A program made the translations under genes and the position numbers. Shown here in pieces: positions 56,079-64,000 of a stretch of 64,000 bases of DNA (position 1 is its first letter; every line of letters starts with the position of its first letter). The notes below the pieces were generated by a model. That model saw only the letters and a program-made list of their open reading frames with translations, was not told the DNA's origin and ran no database searches. Source of the stretch: Mycobacterium colombiense CECT 3035 (GTDB lineage: Bacteria; Actinomycetota; Actinomycetes; Mycobacteriales; Mycobacteriaceae); the NCBI RefSeq assembly GCF_002105755.1, contig NZ_CP020821.1:5146001-5210000 (forward strand), read 5' to 3'.

Positions 56079-56216
56079 GGCGGAAATCCCTTCGGGTCTA
56101 CTGGTTAGCCACAATAACTACCCGCGCCGGGCGCCCCGGCGCGAGGTGCGACACAGATCGGTCACGGCCGGGCGTTGCGGCGGCGGGCCCCGCCGCGGCG
56201 CCGCTAGCCTCGCGCC

Positions 56217-56873
56217 ATGACCACTTCGGTTGCCATCACGCAGGAGTGCCGGGGCAGCGCCGCGCACGACGCCGACTGGCGGCGCGGCGCCGGGTGGGCG
56301 CGGCGGCTGGCCTGGGTGAGCCTGGCCGTGGTGCTCGTCGAGGGCGTCGTCGGGCTGTGGCAGGGATTCGCGGTCGGCTCGGTCGCCCTGACCGGGTGGG
56401 CCCTGGGCGGCGCGTCGGAGGCGCTGGCCAGCGCCATGGTGGTGTGGCGGTTCAGCGGGGCGCGCGCCTTCTCCGCCACCGCCGAGCGGCGCGCGCAACG
56501 CGGCGTCGCGGTGTCGTTCTGGCTGACCGCGCCGTACATCGCCGCCGAATCCGTGCACGACCTGATAGGTGGACGCCACGCCGAGACATCGGTGATCGGC
56601 ATCGGGCTGACCGCCCTCGCGCTGGTGCTCATGCCGGTACTGGGCCGGGCCAACCACCGGTTGGGCACCCGGTTGGGGTCGGAGGCCACCGAGGCCGAGG
56701 GGATCCAGAACTACCTGTGCGCCGCCCAGGCCGCCGGGGTGTTGGCCGGACTCGCGATGACGACGCTGTGGTCCGGCGCGTGGTGGATCGACCCGGCCGT
56801 CGGGCTGGCCATCGCCGGCGTCGCGGTCTGGCAGGGCGTGCGCGCCTGGCGCGGCGAGGATTGCGGCTGTTGA
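56217..56873 (+). CDS. Integral membrane protein, cation-transporter-like (Rv3271c-like)
   Basis: The 218-aa protein has five to six predicted membrane segments (for example AWVSLAVVLVEGVVGLWQGF, IGIGLTALALVLMPVLG, AGVLAGLAMTTLWSGAWW). Residues such as SEALASAMVVWRF resemble the TM region of cation diffusion facilitators. It ends CGC. It is convergent with ctpC with 4 bp between the stops, and linked with ctpC in M. tuberculosis as well, so a metal-related role is plausible but unproven. Confidence 0.78.
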   Translation: MTTSVAITQECRGSAAHDADWRRGAGWARRLAWVSLAVVLVEGVVGLWQGFAVGSVALTGWALGGASEALASAMVVWRFSGARAFSATAERRAQRGVAVSFWLTAPYIAAESVHDLIGGRHAETSVIGIGLTALALVLMPVLGRANHRLGTRLGSEATEAEGIQNYLCAAQAAGVLAGLAMTTLWSGAWWIDPAVGLAIAGVAVWQGVRAWRGEDCGC

Positions 56874-56877
56874 CTTT

Positions 56878-59109
56878 TCAGCCGGCGCGCTCGCCGTTCG
56901 CCGCCCCGCGCGGCGCGTCCAGCCGGTAGCGGATCAGCCGCGAGCTGTTGGCCACCACCGCCACCGAGGACGCGTTATGCAGGATCGCGGCCAGCACGGG
57001 GGACAGCGCCCCGCCCGCGCCGATGATCAGCCCGGCGGCGTTGACGGCGATGGACATGCCGTAGTTCTCCTGGATGACGTCGACCGCGCGGGCACCCAGG
57101 TCGCGCACGTCGAGCAGCCGGTGCAGGTCGTCGTTGGCCAGCGCCACGTCGGCGGTCTCGACGGCGACGTCGGTTCCGGCCAGCCCCATCGCGATCCCGA
57201 TGTCGGCGGCGGCCAGCGCGGGCGCGTCGTTGATGCCGTCGCCGACCATGCCGACGGTGTAGCCCTCGTCCTGCAGATCGCGCACCGCCGCGAGCTTGTC
57301 CTCCGGCATCACCTCGGCGCGCCATTCGTCGATCCCGAGCTCGCCCGCGACCACCTCGGCGATGTCCGGGTGGTCGCCGGTGAGCATGACGATGCGACGA
57401 ATGCCGTTGGCGCGCAGCTTGTTCAGCACCTCGGCGGCCTCGGGGCGCACCTCGTCGCGCAGGCTGATCAAGCCCACCAGCTTCCCGTCGACGGCGAGCA
57501 GCAACGGGGTCTCGGCCTGGCGGCGCAGCCGGTCCACCCACTCCGACGCCTTCTTGGACACCCGCACGTTTTCGGCGCGCAGCAGCCCGGGGCTGCCCAG
57601 CAGCAGGGTCCGGCCGTCGGCCCAGGTCCGCATGCCCAGGCCCACCAAGACCTCGCACTCCTCGTGCGGCGGGATGGTGATGTGGCGTTCCTCGGTGGAC
57701 CGGATCACCGCCTCGGCCAGCGGGTGGCGGGAATGGATCTCCGAGCTGGCCGCATACGCCAGCACCTGCTCGGGTTGCCAGTCCTTGTGCAGCGCAATGA
57801 TATTGGTGACCACCGGGCGCCCGACGGTCAGCGTGCCGGTCTTGTCGAACACGATCGCGTCCACCCGGCCGGCCTGCTCGAGATGCGAGCCGCCCTTGAT
57901 CAGGATGCCGCGGCGCGCGCCGTTGCCGATCGCCGCGCTGATCGCGGTCGGGGTGGCCAGGCCCACCGCGCACGGGCAGGCGATCAGCAGCATGGTCATC
58001 GCGCGGCGGACGTCACCGGTGACCGCCAGCGTGATGGCCGAGACGATGAACGACGTGGGAACGAAACGGCGGGAGAAGTTTTCGCCGACGGTCTGGATGG
58101 GCGCCCGGTCGTGCTGGGCCTCCTCGACCCGGGTGATGATGCGGCCGATGGTGGTCTGGTTGCCGACGGCGCGGGCGCGCACCACCAGGCGTCCGCGCAC
58201 CACCACCGAGCCGGCGTGCACGTGCGCGCCGACCACCACGCTGACGGGCAGGTTCTCCCCGGTGATCGCGGACTGGTTGACGATCGCCTCGCCGTCGACC
58301 ACCTCGCCGTCGACCGGGATGGCGACGTGGTCGTGGACCACCACCTCGTCGCCGATCTGCACGGTGTCGATCGGCACCTGAACCTCGGTGCCTGCCTCAG
58401 GACCGTCGGTGAGCCGGATCCAGGCCGTGTCCTGGCTGCCGCGCAGCAGTTCGGAGATGGCGCGGCGGGTCCGCCGCAACGTCAGATCCTGAAGGTACTC
58501 ACCGATATTGAGCAACCACAGCACGGTGAGCGCGACGACGTTCTCGCGCAGCACCAGGCTCGCCACCGTGGCCGCCGACACCAGCGCGTCGGTGCCGGCC
58601 CTGCCGGAACGCAACGAGCGCAGCGCGCCGCGCAGGAAGGGGTAGCCGGTGAAGACGGTGACGCCGGTGGCGAACAGCCGGCCGCTGGGTCCCAGCAGCG
58701 GCGGGCGGGCGAACACGTAGCGGCGCACCCCGAGCAGGGCCAGCGCGGCGCCGCCGATGACCATGCGCAGCACGTCGGCGTTGCGGATCTCCGAGGAGTG
58801 CGGCGCGCGGGCCGGGATCAGTTCGGCGGCGACGTGCAAGGCGTCGCCGATGGCGGCCAGCACCGCGGAGAGGTCGCAGCGCCGCGGCGAGTACCAGACG
58901 ACGACCGATCCGGTGCGCGGGTAGGCGTGCACCACGCGCACGCCCTCGCACTTGGCGACGGCCTCTTCGACCGCCACGGCGCGCCGGGAGTTGGCGCGCA
59001 CCCAGTCGACGGCGACCCGCATGCGTCCGGCCGCATCCGAAATGACTTGCAGCGCGGGGTCTTCGGTGCGCGCCTCGTCTGCGATGTCGGGGACTAGGGC
59101 GAGGTCCAT
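56878..59109 (-). CDS. ctpC: P1B-type metal-exporting ATPase CtpC
   Basis: The 743-aa P-type ATPase has an N-terminal HMA-like domain without a CxxC motif (VISDAAGRMRVAVDWVRANSR), membrane helices, GDEVVVHDHVAIPVDG in the actuator region, SAITGENLPV, the transmembrane CPC in LIACPCAVGLATP, the phosphorylation site DKTGTLTVG and GDGINDAPAL. M. tuberculosis CtpC protects against zinc and also transports manganese. The start lies 10 bp after the pacL1 stop, so the pair is one operon. Confidence 0.95.
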   Translation of the reverse strand: MDLALVPDIADEARTEDPALQVISDAAGRMRVAVDWVRANSRRAVAVEEAVAKCEGVRVVHAYPRTGSVVVWYSPRRCDLSAVLAAIGDALHVAAELIPARAPHSSEIRNADVLRMVIGGAALALLGVRRYVFARPPLLGPSGRLFATGVTVFTGYPFLRGALRSLRSGRAGTDALVSAATVASLVLRENVVALTVLWLLNIGEYLQDLTLRRTRRAISELLRGSQDTAWIRLTDGPEAGTEVQVPIDTVQIGDEVVVHDHVAIPVDGEVVDGEAIVNQSAITGENLPVSVVVGAHVHAGSVVVRGRLVVRARAVGNQTTIGRIITRVEEAQHDRAPIQTVGENFSRRFVPTSFIVSAITLAVTGDVRRAMTMLLIACPCAVGLATPTAISAAIGNGARRGILIKGGSHLEQAGRVDAIVFDKTGTLTVGRPVVTNIIALHKDWQPEQVLAYAASSEIHSRHPLAEAVIRSTEERHITIPPHEECEVLVGLGMRTWADGRTLLLGSPGLLRAENVRVSKKASEWVDRLRRQAETPLLLAVDGKLVGLISLRDEVRPEAAEVLNKLRANGIRRIVMLTGDHPDIAEVVAGELGIDEWRAEVMPEDKLAAVRDLQDEGYTVGMVGDGINDAPALAAADIGIAMGLAGTDVAVETADVALANDDLHRLLDVRDLGARAVDVIQENYGMSIAVNAAGLIIGAGGALSPVLAAILHNASSVAVVANSSRLIRYRLDAPRGAANGERAG

Positions 59110-59119
59110 ATCGCTTCGA

Positions 59120-59401
59120 TCAGTGGTCGTGGTCGTGGGTGTCGGCGATCGACGGCGTGGGCGCCTCCTCGCCGATGCGCTCGCGGGCCTCGGCCATGAC
59201 GTCGGCGAGCCGCAGCCGCGCCGACTCGGCGGCCTCTTCGGCCTTGCGGGTGCCGCGCAGCCCGAGCTCGGCGCCCTTGACCGCGGTCTCGTGCAGCGGC
59301 GCCTTGGCCACGGCCTTGCGCACCACCTCGTAGGCCGTCACTCCGACCAACCCGGTGACCACCGTGCCTGCCGCCTTCGCCAGGAGCCCGTACACCGCCA
59401 T
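59120..59401 (-). CDS. pacL1: PacL1-type metal chaperone for CtpC (DUF1490)
   Basis: The 93-aa protein has one N-terminal membrane segment (LLAKAAGTVVTGLVGVTAYEV), an Ala/Glu/Arg-rich amphipathic helix (ESARLRLADVMAEARERIGE) and the C-terminal tail DTHDHDH. The HDHDH ending is the Zn-binding motif of M. tuberculosis PacL1 (Rv3269), which clusters with CtpC in the membrane and feeds it metal. ATG 59401 is chosen because the known proteins are also 93 aa. It is directly upstream of ctpC. Confidence 0.9.
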   Translation of the reverse strand: MAVYGLLAKAAGTVVTGLVGVTAYEVVRKAVAKAPLHETAVKGAELGLRGTRKAEEAAESARLRLADVMAEARERIGEEAPTPSIADTHDHDH

Positions 59402-59454
59402 TGCCGCAACCTTCCTATCGTCTGAAGCGTTCAGCCCATGCTTGCACGACGTTA

Positions 59455-59485
59455 ACATCGAAATATAGCGATATCAATATGTATC
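59455..59485 (-). promoter_or_regulatory. AT-rich promoter/operator region upstream of pacL1-ctpC
   Basis: The stretch around AATATAGCGATATC (from 59462) is strikingly AT-rich within GC-rich surroundings, about 55-85 bp upstream of the pacL1 ATG. On the minus strand it contains repeated ATATT units and the palindrome GATATC, the kind of sequence bound by ArsR/SmtB metal sensors. No exact known operator was recognised. Confidence 0.3.
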
Positions 59486-59523
59486 GGGGGGGCGACGTGG
59501 CGTCCGCCAGGCCCGCGGGGCCC

Positions 59524-60240
59524 CTACAGCACCCGGGTGACTTTTTCGGTCGCGATGCGGCGCTCTTGTGCGGCCGGATCGGCGTTGGCCACCTGAACCA
59601 GCGAGCCGCCGACGACCAGGATCGCCAGCAGGCCGTCCACCAATTCGGCGGGCCCCGACCACGACGCGCCGGACAGCACCCGGTCGCTCGACGTCAAACC
59701 CCTTGCGGCGGCTGAACTTTGACAATCGGCCAACACCTCGTCGGCCGATCGCCCGCCCAGCGCCGGTCCCGGGCTCGGTTCGGGCAAGATCTGATCGCCG
59801 TGCACCCGCACCGCGGTGGCGTAGTCGGTCACGCCGATCGGCAGGTCGGATGCCGGGCGGCCGAACGGATCCAGGGACAGCACCGCCACCTCGCCCCCCG
59901 ATGCCGCCTCGTCGGCCTCGTCCAGGCGCGCGGCCGTGCACAGCGCGAGGTCGGCGGGGCCCGCCAGCACCGCCTCGGCGCCGATCCACCACACCCCGAA
60001 CAGCACCGCCGCCGTCTGCCAGTGCGCGGGCAGCAGGATGCCCACCCGGCTGCCCGGTCCGGCGCCCAGCTCGTCGCGCAGCAGGTTGCCCGTCTTGGCG
60101 GCCCAGTTGGCCAGCGTCACGCCGGACAGTTCGATGCGTTCGCCGGTCGCGTCGTCGTAGTAGGTGATGCGCGGGCCGACCGGATCGGCCCGCAGCATCG
60201 GATCGAGGATGGCCCCGCTCAGCGTGCTCAGTTGATGCAC
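59524..60240 (-). CDS. TIGR03089 family protein (AMP-ligase N-terminal-like, Rv3268)
   Basis: The 238-aa protein resembles the N-terminal part of acyl-adenylate ligases: ITYYDDATGERIELSGVTL, WAAKTGNLLRDELG, VGILLPAHWQTAAVLFGVWW and VTDYATAVRVHGDQI. It lacks the adenylate-forming motifs of full enzymes, so it is probably not an active ligase. GTG 60240 overlaps the lcp1 stop by 13 bp. It corresponds to Rv3268, about 229 aa, between lcp1 and pacL1. The function is unknown. Confidence 0.82.
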   Translation of the reverse strand: MHQLSTLSGAILDPMLRADPVGPRITYYDDATGERIELSGVTLANWAAKTGNLLRDELGAGPGSRVGILLPAHWQTAAVLFGVWWIGAEAVLAGPADLALCTAARLDEADEAASGGEVAVLSLDPFGRPASDLPIGVTDYATAVRVHGDQILPEPSPGPALGGRSADEVLADCQSSAAARGLTSSDRVLSGASWSGPAELVDGLLAILVVGGSLVQVANADPAAQERRIATEKVTRVL

Positions 60241-61700
60241 TCCGGCTTGTCGGAGCCCGCGGTCAGAATCGGCGAGGGGGCCGGGACCCTGGGGTCGGCG
60301 GTCACCGCTCCGGCGGTGGACACCTTGGCGGGCATGATCTCGGCGCTGCCGGACAGGCCCGAGCCCGGACCGCTGTAGTCGTTGGCCAGCACCACCCGCA
60401 CCGCACCCGGCGCCAGCGAGGCGTCGGCGACCACCGGCAACCCACCCAACTCCTTGGAAACCTCCTTGGCCCCCAGGTCGTCGCTCTTGGCGGCGCGCAC
60501 CTGGCTGGCCTTGACGTGCCCGCTCTCGTTGTTGCCCACCGTACCCGTGGCAAAGCCCTTGGCGCTCAACACGTCTGACACGGCCGAGGCCAGGCCGTTG
60601 ATGTCGGTGTCGTTGACCACGCTGGCCGTGGTCTTCGCGGGGGTGTAGGCGATCTCCTCGGTCTTGCCCTGCTCCTGGTCGTGCAGCAGGCCGGCCACCC
60701 AGTCGGCGACCTGATGCGGGTCCAGCCGCACCACGCTCTGCATGCCGTCGTCGCTCCAGCCGGCGCCGTCGAGCACCGGGATGGTGGCGAAGGCGACGTT
60801 GCCGCCGGCCAGCTTCTGCATCTGCTGCACGAAATCCATCACGTCCCAACCGGCGGAGATCACCACCGAGCGCTGGACGGCGGCCTCCAGCCGCTTGACC
60901 GTGGTGGGACTGGACAGCGTCTGGCCGGAGATCACCCGGTGGGCCAGCGAGGCCATCACCACCTGCTGGCGCACCACGCGGTCCAGGTCGCCGCGCGGCA
61001 GCTCGTGGCGTTGCCGCACGAAGCTGAGCGCCTCGGGCCCGTTGAGCCGCTGCGGGCCGGCCGGGAAGTCGGCACCCGACAGCGGTTCGAACACCGGCTC
61101 CTTGAGGCACACGTCGACACCGCCGAGGGCGTCGGTGATCAGCGAGAAGCCGAGCAGGCCGATCTCGGCGTAGTGGTCGACGGTGACGCCGGTGAGGTCG
61201 GCGACGGTCTTGATCAGCGCCTCGCGGCCGGCCTCGGTGCCCTGGGCCGCGGCCTCGGTGGCGGAGGCGCCGGCCTTGACCAGGGCGGTGCGCTTGGCCT
61301 CCCGGGTCTGGCCGTAGACGCCGTTGATCTTGGTCTTGCCCAACCCCGGGGCGGCGACGTAGGAGTCGCGCGGGATGGAGATCGCGGTGGCCGACTTCCC
61401 GTTGTTGGGGATGCGGATCAGGATGATCGTGTCGGTGTTGGTGGCTTCCTCGTCGCCGGCCCTCAGCGTGTCCAGCTCCTCCTGCGACAGCGGGTTGCCG
61501 TGCGCATCGGTGCGGCTGTCCAGCCCCACCAGCAGGATGTCGATGGCGCCGTCGTCGCCGCCTTTGCCCAGCGAGGGCGCGGACATGTGGAAGATGCCGT
61601 CTTCGAACGATCGGACATTGCTCCACGCGATCCCGGTGCCGAGGACGACCGCGAGCGTCAGCGCGGTGGCAATCACACGAACCACATGTTGCACAGGCAT
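60228..61700 (-). CDS. lcp1: LytR-CpsA-Psr ligase Lcp1
   Basis: The 490-aa protein has an N-terminal membrane anchor (VIATALTLAVVLGTGIAW), an LCP catalytic domain (ILLVGLDSRTDAHGNP, TNTDTIILIRIPN, SIPRDSYVAAPG, KINGVYG, then RQRHELPRGDLDRVVRQQ with the phosphate-binding Args) and a C-terminal LytR_C domain. It attaches arabinogalactan to peptidoglycan; M. tuberculosis Rv3267 is the main such ligase. The neighbours rmlD and wbbL build the same linker. Confidence 0.93.
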   Translation of the reverse strand: MPVQHVVRVIATALTLAVVLGTGIAWSNVRSFEDGIFHMSAPSLGKGGDDGAIDILLVGLDSRTDAHGNPLSQEELDTLRAGDEEATNTDTIILIRIPNNGKSATAISIPRDSYVAAPGLGKTKINGVYGQTREAKRTALVKAGASATEAAAQGTEAGREALIKTVADLTGVTVDHYAEIGLLGFSLITDALGGVDVCLKEPVFEPLSGADFPAGPQRLNGPEALSFVRQRHELPRGDLDRVVRQQVVMASLAHRVISGQTLSSPTTVKRLEAAVQRSVVISAGWDVMDFVQQMQKLAGGNVAFATIPVLDGAGWSDDGMQSVVRLDPHQVADWVAGLLHDQEQGKTEEIAYTPAKTTASVVNDTDINGLASAVSDVLSAKGFATGTVGNNESGHVKASQVRAAKSDDLGAKEVSKELGGLPVVADASLAPGAVRVVLANDYSGPGSGLSGSAEIMPAKVSTAGAVTADPRVPAPSPILTAGSDKPECIN

Positions 61701-61706
61701 CCCACT

Positions 61707-61712
61707 ACATTA
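61707..61712 (-). promoter_or_regulatory. Probable -10 element of a leaderless lcp1 transcript
   Basis: On the minus strand TAATGT, then AGTGGG, then the ATG at 61700. A TANNNT box six bases before the start codon implies that transcription begins at or next to the ATG. No Shine-Dalgarno is present. The 98-bp interval (61701-61798) is shared with divergent rmlD. Confidence 0.45.
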
Positions 61713-61798
61713 CTTGCGACACAGTGGCTTCACGGGTAGCGAAGCCCCGCGTGCCCCGGGCTTGGCCCGTCGTTTTCGGGCCATGCCAAACTCGAACC

Positions 61799-62713
61799 AT
61801 GTCAGGCAGGATCGTGATCGCCGGTGCCGGCGGGCAGCTGGGCGGCTATTTGACCTCGCTCGCAGCAAGTCAGGGCCGTGACGCGGTGGCGTTCACGTCG
61901 TCGCAGTGGGACATCACCGACCCCGCGGCCGCCGAGCGGATCGTGCGGCCCGGCGACGTCGTGATCAACTGCGGGGCCTACACCGACGTCGACGGCGCCG
62001 AGACCGACGAGGCCGGCGCGTTCGCCGTCAACGAGACCGGGCCCGGGCACATCGCCCGCGCCTGCGCGCAGGCCGGCGCCCAGCTGATCCACGTCTCCAC
62101 CGACTACGTATTCAACGGCGACTTCGGCGGCGCGCCGCCCCGCCCGTACGAGCCCAGCGACCAGACCGCGCCGCAGGGCGTGTACGCGCGCAGCAAGGTC
62201 GCGGGGGAGCGGGCTGTGCTCGCCGCGTTGCCGGAGGCGGTCGTGGTCCGCACCGCCTGGGTCTACACCGGCGGCACCGGCAAGGACTTCGTCGCCGTCA
62301 TGCGCCGGCTGGCCGCCGGGGACGGCCCGGTAAATGTGGTGGACGACCAGATCGGCTCCCCGACCTACGTCGGCGACCTGGCCGCCGCGCTGCTGCAGAT
62401 CGTCGACGACGGCGTTCCCGGCCCGATCCTGCACGCCGCCAACGAGGGCGCGTGCTCGCGGTTCGAACAGGCCCGCGCCGTCTTCGAGGAGTGCGGCGCC
62501 GATCCGGAGCGGGTGCGCCCGGTCACCACCGACCACTTTCCGCGCCCGGCGCCCCGGCCCGCCTACTCCGCGCTGTCCAGCGGCCAGTCCGTGGCCGCGG
62601 GAATGCGGCCGCTGCGGCCTTGGCGCCCTGCGCTTGTCGCGGCGCTGGCCGCCTCTCACAACGCAGCTGGCGCTGTCGCGGCCGATCGACCGTTACCCTC
62701 TACGCGTGACTGA
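61799..62713 (+). CDS. rmlD: dTDP-4-dehydrorhamnose reductase RmlD
   Basis: The 304-aa Rossmann-fold SDR has IVIAGAGGQLGGYL at the N-terminus (NADPH site), STDYVFNG near residue 100, the catalytic YARSK (Tyr-x3-Lys) near 140 and DDQIGSPTYVGDLAAAL. It makes dTDP-L-rhamnose for the arabinogalactan linker. The ATG at 61799 was chosen because the Rossmann motif follows directly. It overlaps wbbL by 8 bp. Confidence 0.95.
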   Translation: MSGRIVIAGAGGQLGGYLTSLAASQGRDAVAFTSSQWDITDPAAAERIVRPGDVVINCGAYTDVDGAETDEAGAFAVNETGPGHIARACAQAGAQLIHVSTDYVFNGDFGGAPPRPYEPSDQTAPQGVYARSKVAGERAVLAALPEAVVVRTAWVYTGGTGKDFVAVMRRLAAGDGPVNVVDDQIGSPTYVGDLAAALLQIVDDGVPGPILHAANEGACSRFEQARAVFEECGADPERVRPVTTDHFPRPAPRPAYSALSSGQSVAAGMRPLRPWRPALVAALAASHNAAGAVAADRPLPSTRD

Positions 62714-63596
62714 CGTCCTGCCGGTCGTGACGGTGACCTACTCACCGGGCCCGCACCTGGAGCGCTTCCTGGCCTCGCTGTCGCTGGCCACCGAGCGAGA
62801 GGTGTGCGTGCTGCTGGCCGACAACGGCTCCACCGACGGCACCCCGGAGGCCGCCGTCGAGCGCTATCCCAACGTGCGGCTGTTCCACACCGGCGCCAAC
62901 CTCGGCTACGGGACCGCGGTGAATCGCGCCGTCGCGCAACTGGATCGCGACGACGACTGGGTGATCGTCGCCAACCCCGACGTGCAGTGGGGCCCGGGCA
63001 GCATCGACGAACTCCTGGACGCCGCGTCACGCTGGCCGCGCGCCGGCGCGCTGGGCCCGCTGGTCCGCGATCCCGACGGATCGGTCTATCCGTCGGCGCG
63101 CCACCTGCCCAGCCTGATCCGCGGCGGCATGCACGCCGTCGTCGGGCCGTTCTGGAAGAGCAACCCGTGGTCGGCCGCGTACCGGCAGGAACGGCTGGAG
63201 CCCAGCGAGCGGCCGGTGGGCTGGCTGTCGGGCTCGTGCCTGCTGCTGCGCCGCTCGGCGTTCGGCCAGATCGGCGGCTTCGACGAGCGCTACTTCATGT
63301 ACATGGAAGACGTCGACCTCGGCGACCGGCTCGGCAAGGCCGGCTGGCTGTCCGTCTACGTCCCATCGGCGGAGGTGCTGCACCACAAGGGCCACTCCAC
63401 CGGAGGGGACCCGGCCAACCACCTGGCCGCCCACCACAAGAGCACGTATATGTTCCTGGCCGACCGGCACTCCGGTTGGCTGCGCGCTCCGCTGCGCTGG
63501 ACCCTGCGGGCATCGCTGGCGGTGCGGTCCCGCCTGATGGTGCGCAGCGCGCTGCGCGCCACCGGACGGCGGAAACTGGTAGAAGGGCGACACTGA
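62706..63596 (+). CDS. wbbL: Rhamnosyltransferase WbbL
   Basis: The 296-aa GT2-family glycosyltransferase has VVTVTYSPGPHLERFLAS, LLADNGSTDGTPE (nucleotide-sugar site), VIVANPDVQWG (metal DxD region) and GGFDERYFMYMEDVDLGDRL. It transfers rhamnose from dTDP-rhamnose to GlcNAc-PP-decaprenyl, completing the linker for arabinogalactan. It starts at GTG 62706 inside the rmlD end and precedes manB by 1 bp. Confidence 0.95.
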   Translation: MTDVLPVVTVTYSPGPHLERFLASLSLATEREVCVLLADNGSTDGTPEAAVERYPNVRLFHTGANLGYGTAVNRAVAQLDRDDDWVIVANPDVQWGPGSIDELLDAASRWPRAGALGPLVRDPDGSVYPSARHLPSLIRGGMHAVVGPFWKSNPWSAAYRQERLEPSERPVGWLSGSCLLLRRSAFGQIGGFDERYFMYMEDVDLGDRLGKAGWLSVYVPSAEVLHHKGHSTGGDPANHLAAHHKSTYMFLADRHSGWLRAPLRWTLRASLAVRSRLMVRSALRATGRRKLVEGRH

Positions 63597-63597
63597 G

Positions 63598-64000
63598 GTG
63601 GCAGATCTTTCGCGGGGTCCGCAAGTCGATGTGGTGATCCTGGTCGGCGGCAAGGGCACCCGGCTGCGGCCGCTGACCCTGTCGGCGCCCAAGCCGATGC
63701 TGCCCACCGCGGGGCTGCCGTTCCTCACGCACCTGCTGTCGCGGGTCGCCGCGGCCGGCATCGAGCACGTCATCCTCAGCACGTCGTATCGGGCCGCGGT
63801 GTTCGAGGCGGAGTTCGGCGACGGCTCCAAGCTGGGCCTGCAGATCGAATACGTCACCGAGGAGCACCCGCTGGGCACCGGCGGCGGTATCGCCAACGTC
63901 GCCGGGCACCTGCGGCACGACACCGTGATGGTGTTCAACGGCGACGTGCTCTCCGGCGCCGACCTGGGCCAGATGCTCGACTTCCACTCCGCCCAGCAAT
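63598..64000 (+). CDS. manB: Mannose-1-phosphate guanylyltransferase (ManB), 5' part only
   Basis: The first 134 codons are present, from GTG 63598, one base after the wbbL stop. They encode a nucleotidyltransferase N-terminus: VVILVGGKGTRLRPLTLSAPKPMLPTAGLPF, EYVTEEHPLGTGGGIANV and MVFNGDVLSGADL, matching Rv3264c, which supplies GDP-mannose for lipoglycans and O-mannosylation. The gene is cut by the end of the window. It probably belongs to the rmlD-wbbL operon. Confidence 0.93.
   Translation, partial: MADLSRGPQVDVVILVGGKGTRLRPLTLSAPKPMLPTAGLPFLTHLLSRVAAAGIEHVILSTSYRAAVFEAEFGDGSKLGLQIEYVTEEHPLGTGGGIANVAGHLRHDTVMVFNGDVLSGADLGQMLDFHSAQQ

Noticed and set aside
1..64000. tRNA, rRNA, CRISPR arrays, insertion sequences and prophage genes
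   Set aside because: I saw no cloverleaf genes, no regularly spaced short repeats with unique spacers, and no transposase or integrase in any frame.

Overview
The window is high-GC mycobacterial chromosome. Between about 0.9 and 46 kb, and again from 54 to 64 kb, the genes follow, in inverted orientation, the Mycobacterium tuberculosis order from amiB1/amiA1 (Rv3306c/Rv3305c) to manB (Rv3264c). Two tandem PPE genes, an EspR-like regulator, the lat-pcd-lrpA lysine locus and the usfY-rsbW-sigF cluster suggest a slow-growing species, most like the M. avium complex. The species call is inference from gene content; no search was run.

Layout. 0.1-4.7 kb: secreted cutinase-like esterase, two M20 amidohydrolases, an HSL-type hydrolase and a GGCT-like protein. 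4.8-8.9 kb: lpdA, glpD2 and an RluA-type pseudouridine synthase, without phoY1. 8.9-15.6 kb: an accessory segment where M. tuberculosis has atsB, holding an EspR-like HTH protein, a metallo-beta-lactamase-fold protein, two PPE genes, a DUF5994 protein, CorA and two small exported proteins. 15.7-22.8 kb: lpqC, nei2-lhr and a TetR regulator. 22.8-27.5 kb: a lysine catabolic locus (pcd, an HglS-like DUF1338 enzyme, lrpA, lat). 27.5-30.4 kb: usfY and rsbW-sigF, with two SigF-type promoters and an added STAS protein. 30.6-36.4 kb: accA3, a SufE-like protein, sseA, maf, accE5 and accD5. 36.4-43.2 kb: a flavin dehydrogenase, birA, a PH-domain protein, GtrA, purK, purE and fadE25. 43.4-46.7 kb: a three-gene signalling cassette (receiver-PP2C, CHASE3 kinase, Rcp1-like receiver). 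46.7-53.9 kb: the pstA2-pstC1-pstS1-pstB block, divergent from pstS2-pknD, which lies elsewhere (Rv0931c-Rv0936) in M. tuberculosis. 53.9-64 kb: CaiB-type CoA transferase, methyltransferase, membrane protein, ctpC-pacL1, a TIGR03089 protein, lcp1, then rmlD-wbbL-manB, which is cut by the window end.

Functional themes: acyl-CoA carboxylation with its biotin ligase (accA3/accD5/accE5/birA); SigF stress control with candidate partner-switching inputs; phosphate uptake linked to PknD; metal export (CtpC/PacL1); and arabinogalactan linker and wall assembly (rmlD, wbbL, lcp1).

Quality warning. Seven genes or gene pairs (PPE2, DUF5994, flavin dehydrogenase, birA, purK, purE, pstC/pstA) are each put out of frame by what looks like one missing base in a G or C run of 4-6. 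Restoring one base gives a full-length gene every time. Uncorrected sequencing indels are more likely than seven real mutations, because birA, purE and purK are core genes.
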